From Patella vulgata (Eukaryota > Mollusca > Gastropoda > Patellidae), in the NCBI RefSeq assembly GCF_932274485.2, contig NC_065883.2, positions 16,986,222 through 17,050,221 of the forward strand: a stretch of 64,000 nt of DNA. Direction: 5' to 3'. The translations under genes were made by a program, and so were the position numbers. How positions within the stretch are numbered: position 1 is the first letter of the stretch; the number at the start of each line of letters is the position of its first letter. Under the pieces are notes generated by a model, which was given only the letters and a program-made list of their open reading frames with translations, did no database searches and was not told the origin of the DNA. Shown here in pieces: positions 1 through 11,400 of the stretch.

Positions 1-223
1 ACAACACAAACGTTGCTCTTTCTTGTCAAATATACGAGTTGAACACAACATTCATCAAGCAGATGGCAAAGTACAAAAAATTATGTTGCTTGTTGGCACA
101 TAACAAAACTTGACTATAGGCCCTATATATTCCAACCAAAAATTAAAACCCTGTTGTGCATAAAATGAGCTTTATTCCATATTTGGCTAGAATGTATATA
201 CATAAATACAGAAGTAAACTAAA

Positions 224-373
224 GAGAGGGAGAAATGGGGTTTAACGTCCACTCGACACAAACTATGTCATTTCGGGACTAACATATGGTTTAATTTTAT
301 TTCAATAATTCGCTTGCGCGTAGGGGTCTTTAGCAGTGGGAGGAAACCGGAGGACCCGGAGAAAACCCACGAG
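224..373 (-). repeat. SINE family 1, head-truncated copy
   Basis: Matches the family tail and central domain (AAATGGGGTTTAACGTCC, then TTCGCTTGCGCGTAGGGG, then GGAGGAAACCGGAGGACCC). It stops within the central domain, so the tRNA-like head is missing. The head would lie at higher coordinates. Confidence 0.8.
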
Positions 374-2172
374 TTTTAAAAGTAAACTAAAACAAAGGTT
401 GATCGCGTCATTCAGTTTTGAACGAGGTACTGGTTCCATGCGCTTGATGATAATTATGCTTCGTGTTGTTCCTGTTCTTTGAACGACGCCCTTAAAAAGG
501 AGCCCTATGGCTCCGCCAATTCCAATACGGTTGACATGAAACTTGACATGCCTGTTCTTTAGACAAATGCACATAGCTTCATAATAAATTCATATTTGTT
601 TGTTCGTTTCCAGGATCCTACAACAGAGGAATTTTGTCCAAGGAATGTTTTATGTCCAATTAGAGTATTGATATTAAAAGGACAACAAGTTCTAAATTGG
701 TAAATGTTTTAATTAGGTGTAACTTTCCTGTCACTATTTAACTTTTCGATAAAAGGGTTTACCTTTTTTTCCCACGACAACCTTCGTTTGATAAGAAACG
801 TGGAGTTATTGCTAAATATAACATAAGTAGTGTAAATCTTACAAATAATTATTCTTACAATTGACTGCTAAAAATTCTCTTACCATTAACGAATTGATTA
901 AAACTTCAGCTTCCTAAAAGTATTTTTTTTCTTTTGTTTCAAAAAGATTATGGGGTTGTAAAATTAAACGCATTGTTTTAAAATCTCTTTGAAATTTACC
1001 GCTACCCTCGAATTCGTTTTTTTCGATATAAACTATAATATTGACCATTCGGAGGTGAGAGCCAGCAATTATCCAATCAACGGCTCTATTCATTGTCTTT
1101 TTTAGTTTCCAGAAAATCCAATCGGAGATGAGGTTACTGATTGTTTTATTATTATTTTACGATAAAAGCTTTAAGCCTACAGGATTAGTAAGGCGATAAT
1201 ATGGTCAAAAATCATTTTCTTATTTTATTAAAGTTTATATCTAATCTTCTGTTGTCCTTTATCTAGAAATCTGAGATTCGGCGTTTGTCAAAGGTTTTGA
1301 TTTTTAGGGTGTTTATGGCCCCTTTTCGACCCCTCCATGATTATGGGTGTGTTTTTAAAGGGTGTTAAGGAGATAGGAAAGGGGGTTAAACTAACTTGTA
1401 ATTAAAACTCCGCTGCTCTCAACATATCGTCAATTATTTTAAAGTTTAAGTCTTATTAAAACCCCAAATCTTCTTGGTCTAAACATTATACTTCCCAATC
1501 TGTTTAAAACATAGATCTTGTTTCCCCTTTTAAATAGTTCAAATTTTCTTTTGTCTTCATATTCACTATTACTGTATAGTTGAGACCATCTGAAATTTTA
1601 AAAAATAATTAAAAAAAAATGCTAAAAACAACGAAACGAAATTAATCGGATTTTAAGCTTATGGACTGATGCTATCTGTAGCAATATCTTGAATTAATTA
1701 TGAAATATTATATGCCCATCCCACTTTACGACATAAAGGTTTACTGAGAAAAGCCGTCAAAAGTCAAGGAAGACTAATTCAGTGTATGATATATGTACAG
1801 AAAAAAGAAGATTTAAATAATATATAAAATAAAAATATACATTTCAAACGAACATAATTTCAATGTCTTCTTTAAAAGGTATGTATTACATTCGGCTGAA
1901 AAGATCGCTTTAAAATCTATAATATATGTCAGTAATTTCTTTATCCAGGCATTAATGACCTCCATGAGCCAATTTTTCTCCTGTCTGATCGACGCTAAGA
2001 TCCAATTATTTCCATTGGTTGTGCTCCTTATCCATGAGTGGAGTGCATACTGAAATTCGCACATTCCGTGGGGATTTTTTAAAAAAAAAGTTTTGAGGTA
2101 GATATCCCCCCTCCCCTCCCACTCCCATCTACAGAAATCATAGTTTGGCTTTTTGGATTTCATATAGGACGT
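374..2172. other. AT-rich intergenic DNA, nothing recognised
   Basis: No supported gene or repeat. Two minus-strand ORFs (302-574 and 1813-2163) are chance or repeat-derived, without family features or splice context. Confidence 0.5.
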
Positions 2173-2173
2173 C

Positions 2174-2312
2174 CCGCAAGGATTTCATTACAATTTTATT
2201 TAGATACATTCTGAACGCACCGCAAGGATTTCGTTACGGTTTTACCAAGATACACATACATGTACATTAGAACGCATCGCAAGGATTTCGTTACGGTTTT
2301 ACCAAGATACAT
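2174..2312. repeat. Three-copy tandem repeat
   Basis: Three imperfect copies (2174, 2221, 2278) of a unit built on CGCAAGGATTTCGTTACGG followed by TTTTACCAAGATAC. The first copy is the most diverged. Confidence 0.8.
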
Positions 2313-2320
2313 GTTGATAT

Positions 2321-2711
2321 TAAAGATACATTATGTAAGATTTAGATATAGAGCTAGCCATTCTTGTTATAAATAGATAATGTAAAATGAATAATTTGAA
2401 CATTTCATTCAAATTACTATATTACGAGCGAAGATATTAGCCTTTGAAGGTTTGACAAGACGTGTGCAATAATTTCAACCACCGTACTGGTTGTTCTAGG
2501 CTTTTTTAAAAAAAAATTTAAATTTTTAAATTAAATCAAAATATGGCTGAACTGTTCTAATCTATTTAATATCGGAGAAATCCGATGCCACCGAAAGTTG
2601 ATTATATCCTGGATAAGTTAATTAATATCTAATTAATAACTTAGAAAACATTTCAGACCTAAAGAAAGACCTACTATAGACAGATTTAGCTCTTGCATAA
2701 TGTATGTTTAA
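2321..2711 (-). mobile_element. MITE family 1 copy
   Basis: Non-autonomous DNA-transposon-like element of about 390 bp. The ends read TTAAAGATACATTATG and CATAATGTATGTTTAA, imperfect inverted repeats inside TTAA. The interior, including CCTAAAGAAAGACCTACTAT, matches the other copies. No ORF. Confidence 0.75.
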
Positions 2712-2756
2712 GATGAAGTGTTAGCACTTTGTTGATACAGATTTTTTTTTATTTCG

Positions 2757-2757
2757 T

Positions 2758-2789
<32 letters not shown>

Positions 2790-2790
2790 C
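2757..2790. repeat. (CT)n(TA)n microsatellite
   Basis: Alternating CT followed directly by TA dinucleotides. Confidence 0.9.
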
Positions 2791-3252
2791 CTGTGTTTAT
2801 CGCATGTGTTGTTATGTAGTTTATCTGCAATTAATTATTTATAACGTTCTCGTCAAAATTGCCGTCTTTATTTACTGCACGAAAAACATTTTTATATAAT
2901 AAACTTTTTATCATATTTATAGATATCAAAAACATGTACAATGTATAGGTCTATAAATTCTTGTGTCAAGTGTACCTGTCATCTGATCGTGATGTGACAG
3001 AAAACAAGTTTTCGTAATTTTAGACAATCATTCATTTGATGCGCATTGTGGAATATTCTTTCCCACAATAGATAATTGAAAAAAAACAAAAAACATCGCT
3101 GTGTTAAAATATTATAAATCCCTGTAAATTTGGAAAGCTCATTCCCATGTCACATTTTTATAGTTTTCATTTAAATATATCAAGAAAGTGAATGAAATGG
3201 GGTTTACCGTCCTACTTTTCTTCCAACTGCTAATGTACTTTTATGTGCACAC
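2791..3252. other. Intergenic DNA with a SINE family 2 end fragment
   Basis: Mostly AT-rich unique sequence. Near 3192-3220 the words AATGAAATGGGGTTTACCG and TCCTACTTTTCT match the 3' end of SINE family 2 in reverse. Confidence 0.45.
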
Positions 3253-3491
3253 TGGAGAGAGGGAGAACTGGGGTTTAACATCCACTCGAACAAACTAGGT
3301 CATTTCGGGACTAACACGTGGTTCAATTTTATTTCAATAATTCGCTTGTGCGTAGGGGGCTTTAGCAGTGGGAGGAAACCAGAGGACCTGGAGAAAACCA
3401 ACGGGGTTGGACAGGCGACCCTACTCCTTGTCACGTACAACCGGGGAATCGAAAACACACCAGTTGACTCAATGACAGACCTTATAATACA
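3253..3491 (-). repeat. SINE family 1 copy
   Basis: Tail, central domain and box-B-like region (reverse of GGTTTCGATTCC) are present. The copy breaks off inside the tRNA-like head and meets a poly-C tract at 3495-3507, beyond which a SINE family 2 fragment begins. Confidence 0.85.
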
Positions 3492-3507
3492 TTGCCCCCC
3501 CCCCCCA

Positions 3508-3592
3508 TGTGCACACTGGTCTGTACACAGATGGGCTTTGGTCTTTCGTACCATCCGAACGACTAGATAATGTTCCTTGTCAGGGCCTTATT
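3508..3592 (-). repeat. SINE family 2 fragment
   Basis: Contains the internal words ACACTGGTCTGTACACAG, CATCCGAACGACTAG and CCTTGTCAGGGCC found in fuller copies. It is joined to the SINE family 1 copy through poly-C. Confidence 0.65.
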
Positions 3593-3763
3593 CACTAAGA
3601 ATGTGACTGAAGGGAATATTGTAAGAAGATCGCTTGAGAGTATTTTTGCGTTTGTAGCTAACAGACAACATCCACCACGAACAGAACATCTGTAGGATTT
3701 ATAATCTCGAAATGTATGACCCCTTTTCCTTTTGTAATCAAGTCTCTTGATTGGATTTTTCAT

Positions 3764-4122
3764 TAAAGATACATTATGGGAGATTAGATAAAGAGCTGGC
3801 AGTTCTCACTATAATAGTTAAAAACTAGATAAGTACTGTAAATGGAATTTGCTGAAATTTTCAGTCAAATTGATCCAATATGAACCGAGATTTCAGCGAT
3901 TAAATTGTCGGCCTCGCCTCGATCATCATTACTAAAGTCGGTAGGATAAAAAAAACCAGCAAATCGGAACCTAATCCAATAAACATCGCAGCCTATACCA
4001 TAGAGAGTTGATTATGGTCTGGATAAGTTAATTAATGTCTAATTAATAATTTAGATAACATATTTCAGGCCTAAAGAAAGACCTGCTATAGGCAGATTTA
4101 GCTCTTGCATAATGTATGTTTA
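3764..4122 (-). mobile_element. MITE family 1 copy
   Basis: TTAAAGATACATTATGGGAG at one end and CATAATGTATGTTTAA at the other. The interior GCGATTAAATTG, CGATCATCATTACTAAAGTC and CCTAAAGAAAGACCTGC match the copies at 32279 and 42077. Confidence 0.85.
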
Positions 4123-4559
4123 ATAGACCATGTGAAACAGGCGTTTTAAGTTCAAAGTTCGGCAAACGCTGATGCTACAAACTCTGACCTCATCCAGTTC
4201 TTGGATTTTTGATAGTGTGATTATTCTTTAATATACGTATATGATAAGCACCTAATAACATTTCTGGTGACTTTCTAGAACACGTGATGTCACTTTGATT
4301 TGAAGCATTTATATGGCCAAAACTTTTATTTCACTTTAGTATTTATTTGACACAACTATTTTAGGATATATCAACATATGTTTCTGTTTTTGTATAGACT
4401 AAAATAATAAAATTGAAGAATATCAGATTACTGCAGATTTATTTTAGCTCCTCTACTAAAACTTATATACAATCATATAAAATATGCAACGGTCTACATT
4501 GAATTATATCTCCCTACGCATTTTTTTTGGATTATATTTCTCTTAATTTTTTGTCAGGG
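4123..4559. other. AT-rich upstream sequence, nothing recognised
   Basis: Lies between a MITE and the candidate Evx-A promoter region. No ORF or repeat recognised. Confidence 0.4.
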
Positions 4560-4700
4560 GAGAACGAATGGTCCATCATTAACAACCAATCATTAAAATG
4601 ATAAGGTGATTACCTGTAAACCAATCAGATGTCTCATATTAACTGTCATTCATTGATTGATGGTTGTTAAGAAAGACGTCAAAGACCACGTGACCACTCC
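4560..4700 (+). promoter_or_regulatory. Candidate proximal regulatory region of Evx-A
   Basis: About 0.5 kb before the ATG. It contains an imperfect inverted repeat (4579-4601 and 4646-4670, both with TTAACAACCA), a PBX/HOX-like TGATTGATGG (4654-4663), a CCAAT-type AACCAATCAG (4619-4628), GACGTCA (4675-4681) and an E-box CACGTG near 4688. The motif density is well above the flanks. Function is inferred from the words alone. Confidence 0.4.
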
Positions 4701-5131
4701 CCTTTTTATTTCATTTTTGCAATGAAAGGCTTTGATTGACTTTTGTCGTTTTATTTTTAGTCCAGATTTACAGGCCAGATTTTAAACATATGATTATACA
4801 GAGTGTGATAAACGTCTGGAAGAGAGCTGTTCCACGTGACTGAACGCCTTGACGATTTATAGAGATCTATGTTTCTGCGACTTCTGCATCATATTGTCAT
4901 CCGTCAACCTAACTATACACATCGCTTTTAACCATCATCGCCAGCTCGTTACACAAGTTTTTTTTTATCTAGTGTATGGTGAAGGTTTATGTCAACAATA
5001 TTTAAAGCAGTTTTAACTCAACATTGCTGTTTTCAAGTTAATGACGTCTCATGATTTATGATGTTTATTTGAACAAAGGAATTGGTTATTTTAAATACAG
5101 TGGAACTTTTTTAAAGGGCGTGTGTAGCTTT

Positions 5132-5151
5132 AGTCTTTGAGGAAACCCGAA
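5132..5151 (+). promoter_or_regulatory. 5' leader motif of Evx-A, recurring at 36439-36458
   Basis: AGTCTTTGAGGAAACCCGAA sits seven bases before the Evx-A ATG. A copy with one mismatch lies at 36439-36458, eight bases before another ATG. It may be a core-promoter or 5' UTR element; no known name is claimed. Confidence 0.3.
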
Positions 5152-5158
5152 CTAAAAA

Positions 5159-5408
5159 ATGCAGTCGATGACATCAAAATACGAGCATCAAGTCACAGAC
5201 GAAGAGGAAGAAATCGACGTCGGAAGAACTGGTCACGTGACGCCATTTGGTAGTGATTCTGAAGGAAGTATCTCAAGTGGCGGAGAGGGAAGAGCCGTGA
5301 CCCCTCTCATGCCCCTCCCTGGCAAGTCACCCAACAGTAGAAGTAGAGAAACCCCCTCCCCATCATCGCCAGTTACCCCACCTCAATATAAAGGGTTGGA
5401 TTCAAAAG
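5159..5408 (+). CDS. Evx: Evx-A coding exon 1
   Basis: This exon gives 83 codons plus one base (phase 1). It encodes the N-terminus: [10 protein letters not shown], then an acidic run DEEEEID, then Ser/Gly- and Ser/Pro-rich sequence with several SP and TP dipeptides that could be phosphorylated. It ends AAAAG before the donor gtaagag. Reading past the donor gives a stop within about a dozen codons, so splicing is required. I see no folded domain here, which is usual for Evx N-termini. It does not align convincingly with exon 1 of Evx-B, although length and intron phase are the same. Confidence 0.88.
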
Positions 5409-8400
5409 GTAAGAGTTTCTGTATTCTTTACAGATATTTAATTTGATAACACTATCACGAGTTCGAACCCTATGATCAAAACTGGCATGATTTGCTGTAC
5501 ACACGCATTGCAATCCTGTTTGTAAACCATCGTATATTGTTTTTTTTTATATCTAGACAGAGGCCATCGGCACCTGGCTGTCTTGACACCATAAGATTCG
5601 AATCAGCGTTTATAAATTTCAAAATGCACATTGCATGACGGGGTATCAGGAAAAACTTTAGTGCTTTATGACGTAAGATGGGAATTTCTTCTGAATTTCT
5701 TGCAAGACTTTTTACATTATTTTATTTGTCAGAATAAGTATATAGCCTTGCTGATGAGAAAAATATGGTTAATTATCGAAATGTTTGAGGGCGGTTTCCG
5801 GAAAAATTTATGGTTACGGTGTTTTAGGGTTAGACGTAATGTTTTATAAAAAAAAAAACATCGTTTGAATTGAACAGCAATTAATGGCGGTTTTAACACT
5901 TAGTCTCTCTTTCCCAGGCCTAAAAAGCGATTTTGTTAAACGGTATTCAAATCATACAAGGGACTCGAATCCATCTTGGTTGGTTGTCTCCCTCGCATAA
6001 CCGCATGGCATAATATGGGTATCTATGGGGATCTATTTTATTGAGTTACGGTATTGATAGACTATTTTCAATGCCAACTTAACTTAATAACTAAATCCAA
6101 TAGCTTCTATCTGAGTATAGACACTTGTTACCAATTGTCTCCATTGTCCGTATAGACTAATCCACCCCATTCTTTATTCATATCGAAGGCATAAAAACCT
6201 TAATCTGATTAGGGATGTCCAATCCAGATTGTCAAAAAGCACAAAACCCCGGAAATCCTGGACCCTCTAAAATCCGCTACAATCTGACATGTCGTTATTA
6301 TCAACAGTCTAAAATGGAACTTATTATCGATTGTTAAAATATACATTTCTTATAACTGTTAAGGTAAATTCCGATTCAAAGATGGTCATGGTTTTAGATG
6401 CTTTGAATATCGCTTGCGAAATTAGATAGGGTTTTTGTTTTTTGTTTAGCTTCAAATTTACACACAGCAAAATGATTTTAAGGCTTTTGTTTATAATAAA
6501 CATTTTGCCCTCCCTTTATGCTGGTTAAACGAACCTTTTAATAAACTGCGAGGTTTTCAAACATTTTTACTTTACATAAGTAACGAATATCAAACTAAAA
6601 ACTTTTTATGGAATTACAATTGTACTGGTTTATTAACATGCAATGTGTAAATTATAGCATATAAGTGTGTGAAATAGCTTTATTTAACGTCCGCTTCCAC
6701 CAAAGTGATGAGTATTTATATACATTAAAAGGAAGCAATGACTTTGTCTGTGAATTCGTTAAACCCCTGCCAATTACTCATTGCTTTCCCGCTGCGTAGC
6801 CTAGGGTTATATATTGACGAAATGGAATATTATTTGCACATTGTTACATCCTGTTATTATTGTTATCATATCTACCTATGTATGATGACAATTTTATACA
6901 TTGTTACACCTTGTTGTTAACTTATTATAAAAGCAATTACCATAATCAGTAAATTAATTCCTTCCCGAGACCCCAGGGTCTTTTTACGGTAACTTTACAA
7001 AGTTCATAATTTTACTTTCGCGCTCTTTCTAAATATCTCTTGTCAAAATGACCGATGGAATATTTCAAAACGTTTAAGGCTATAAACCTCTGTTGGATAA
7101 AATCATTGGACATATAATGTTTAATTCAAACTTTCCCACATAAACAATAGGTAATTTATTTCGTCAATTCAGCTTGGAGGCACGTAGGTCTATCCATGTT
7201 GGTTTAATTAAAACATTTGTAAACGTTTTTTACTCAAATATAAATACAAATTGTAAGTGTTCGAAATCTTGAAAGTGAAATTCTCTTCGTCATAATTTCA
7301 TTCCTTTGATAATAGTTCGAAAAAATTCAGTATTTCCCTGCACAGAAGAATGATTTCATCATGGATGATCAGGTCAAAGTTTTAAATTATGAAGAATTAT
7401 AACTCTTTTATTGAAAACTACTTTCATTTTGGTAAAGATTTGTATTTATCAACCGGTACAAATAAAAGATATACCAACCAACCCGTATTATAACTCTATA
7501 ACTCCTAGTTAGACTATTTTCTGGTCTCGCTTGAATAAAATTTGAAGGGTTTCGTCCCTGCTAAATCTTTTAAAATGGACTAAAATATCCTTTAAAGTCA
7601 AACATCACATAATAATCCAACATAAACGTCCTGAGTTAATCTTTCTATAGTTGAAAAGTAGATTTTTGTTCACTCTAATCTATTTAACTGGTTTGAAATA
7701 CTGGCTTTTATCTAACTCATTAGATCATCCATATTTTTATTACTTTTCCAATTCAAATAATTCTATAATTTCAATGTGATACTCTTCACGCTTCGAGAGC
7801 ACAAATAGTCTATTCAGTTCCCACAATGCAATCGTTGTACCTTTTGTATTTCTAGGGTCGAAGAGTGTGGAAGGTTTTCTCGTGCGTTTTTTTTTCATTC
7901 ATAACTAAATATAGGAGTAATTCGTATTAAAGATGTATTTCAAAGAAATGCTAAACCACAGCCCACATCAATATGACTCGGTCAAACCTAATTTACAATT
8001 TTTAAAAAGCAAGAGAACATTTTCTTATACGGCACCATAAGTTTGCTAGAATTAATAGATTATTTTGCTCCAGCCTTTGGATAATTCCATAGGTCCCCGA
8101 ATCTAGGCCTACATACCCCTCCCCTCCCGAATGTCCAACCTCGTGGGTCTCCTCTGTGTCCTCCGGTTTCCTCCTGCTGCTAAAGACCCATACGCGCAAG
8201 CGAATTATTGAAATAAAATTGAACCATATGTTAGTTTCGAAATGACCTAGTTTGTGTCGAGTAGACGTTACCCCCCCCCCCCTCTCTCTCTCTCTCTCTC
8301 ACTCGTTTTGAATGTTGAATGTTAACTATAGCCTAGCTCACAACACGCCGTAGGCCCTACGTGCTGCTATACAACAGTCTACGGAGAAATTTTTAGTAAA

Positions 8401-11400
8401 ACCGTGCGTGAGACTTACGTGGCACTTGCACGTGTTCGGCACCGTAGAAGATCGCAGACTGTCAGTAGAGACGTTTGGTGCTACGCATACAAAATGTTCA
8501 CCCCGTTTCTTGCGGCTGGTCTGCGAGCTACCAAACCCTATTACCCGTGCGTGTGACTGTCAAAACACGTACGACCGGTTGTGAGCTATATAGGCTTTAA
8601 TCCTGCATTTCTGATTCGATATGCAATAAACGGATGTAACGCTTTTATAAATTTGCAATCACATTTTTATATACTTGTCTATTTGATTGTAACTGAATCT
8701 TGCATCCTGTTTGTGTGATTGAATACACGTGATTAGAATATGCAATTAAAAAACATTACTGCAACGCAGTTTTTGGGCCCATTACTCACACAAGTGGTTA
8801 GAATAAACTTTAAACTGCTCATATCATATCAGATCCATCTTTGATGTTCTTGATTATTATTAAAAACATCAAGGTATTCATATTGTCTAAACAGAGATAA
8901 TACTTCTAATATTTCAGGAAAACCCTCATAAATGTCCAACCAGGTAAAACAAAAATCCCTAGATATTAACCTTTAAAAGAACAAAGCTATAAAAAAAACC
9001 TTATCTTTAAGTGGAATACTTCCAGTTTAATACAGCATTAAAACGTTATTAATAACAGTTTACAGTTCTTCATATTACTACCTGGCCATCTCTTTGATAT
9101 TTTACCTGTTGATTGGACAAGGTGGGGTAATATGTTATTAAGATATAGTTGGAGGTGCTTTGATGATTTGGTCGATAATCTGCGTTAAATGTTTTATAAG
9201 AAGGAATAAAGTTTATGCGCGTTATATCTAATAATCGCTAAAATTGTACACAGATTCATAAAATCTTTATACTACTTTACCTTAAAGTGACAGTCTACAC
9301 AAACCAGAATATTTTCTCGTTATTAATCAGAGTCTAATCATAATAATTGTTGAATATGCATATCGGTTGTTAGTAATCCTGAAAGTTTAAGCTCCGGTAC
9401 ATGCAATATTCTGGAATAACGCCCATTGCTTATCTGTCCATAACGTCACTTACAGTAAACAAACGTTATAGGCCTACCAATTTAAGAATTAGAGTTTTCA
9501 AACGTTGTATTTAAGAAATGTGGAGGTTTGTACGATTCAATAAGTTTGTTTAGATCACCACGATACAGTATGTAGAGATTGGAAATGGTTGGATTTAATA
9601 ACAATATTGGTACTTTAAAGGTACGGCTGTGAATACCCTTTCGTAAATTAAGATGCAGGTACAATATTTGGAGCCCGAAATAGTTATCCGTTTTCGTAAA
9701 TCCCTAGCAATACCTTCGCCCGAATTGTGATATATTTTTTTATTGTTTCGATTCTCGTCGGTACCAATTCGTTAATTCATCTCGTTAAGTTTACTATAAA
9801 AAAAATTGGGGACTTAAATATAATACCGTCTCGTCAGCGCGGCTTAAAATTTCAGAGAAAAATAATATCAGCAACCAACACTTCTCTTGCCTTCCGCTGG
9901 CCGAGCAAACAATATTAAAACGCGCGAGGGGGTCAGGTCAAAGTGAAAACGCGGGACATTAAATATAACAATATGTTGACAAATCGTAGAATGTGATTGA
10001 TCGTAAAGTTTGATACGATTTTCTAAACCAAACAATAATTTCTTTGAAGTTTGCTGTCGAGGTACACTGACTAAATGGTTTGTTTATAATAACAGCGATT
10101 ATTGTGTTATGTTCTTATATTACACAAACTACAAAACTTGATATTTATTATAAGACATTCTATTAGAATAAAAGAGAATAAAATCATATAAAGACAAGAT
10201 AATGGCCAGCTAGGTATAATAATTATTCCATTTTTAATCAAAATTATAAAAAAAGATATACAATATTAGGCTTTTAGTTTTTTTTTCTTATTCTATATCC
10301 ATCAACAATAATTTTACTGTTAATAAGATATTGATGTTTCTTGATTTTATATTATTACCTTCTAGTCGTCCCGTTTTAAATCAAAATTCTATTATAAGAA
10401 AACAACCTTATTTTTTTAATTATGTTTATGTCGCCATTAATATATATTAACATAACGTTGTTAGGCAACAGATACGCCATACACTAATTTTGATTGAGTG
10501 TTTTGTTTTCTCAAGAACTGTAGAGTCTTTTAGATTACTGTACATAGATACCATATGTAGGAGATAAATTTGTCTATTGCAGGTCTTTCTTTTTGGCCTC
10601 AAATGTTACATAAAATTTAATTACTATTTAGACATTTCTTCACTTGGCAAGCCCATAATCAACCCTCTCGACCATCGGATGGTCGCGATTTTAAATGGAT
10701 TGAAACGCGATCACCATTTCAAAATTTAATTTGAAAATGGATAATGGAGACTCCGTGTATCATCGTAACAACGGTAGCAATAAAAAACGAGACTACGCCA
10801 TTCTTCAAACATTCACGACTTCGCCCAGAACAAAGTAATTTGAATGAAATTTTCAATATATTACTTTTTCATTATCTATTTTGAAACTAGTACAGCGAGA
10901 ATTGTCAGCTGTATATCTAAATCTTACATAATGCAGCTTTAAGAATAAAATATTGACGAATGGTTACCGGTGACGTATAAAGATTATATGCCTCTGTTTG
11001 TCATTAGAGAGACAAATGATGGCTCCATATATGTTAAGATGTATTCAGCAGAGAACTTATTGCCCCGTTTATGACTGTAGCCGATTACTAAATGTAGCAT
11101 AGTCATTCACACCAGCGGAAGAAACAGACCCACAATGATCTAAAGATGGTTTTAATAGACTCGCGCCATTGATATTACGTCATCGTTACGAGATTCTCTA
11201 ATTCTGCTTTCATCGGAAATCAGATCATAAAATTAGACTCACTTGGTTCTAGATGTTGAATGGGTTTAGGAGATAATATCCCGTGTCCATTTCTCATTAA
11301 GCCATTACATTGACACCTTGATAACAATTCATTCGTTTAAGACCACTGTGAAATGATGGTGTTATAATCTATTTAGTGACGAGTGGCTATTGTTTTGACG

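Noticed and set aside
1813-2163. 116-aa minus-strand ORF, one of the longest non-homeobox ORFs
   Set aside because: AT-rich, with no domain and no supporting start or splice signals; most likely chance.
3300-3570. Overlapping plus- and minus-strand ORFs
   Set aside because: They fall on a SINE family 1 copy and its poly-C junction, and recur at 35100, 37279 and 62985.
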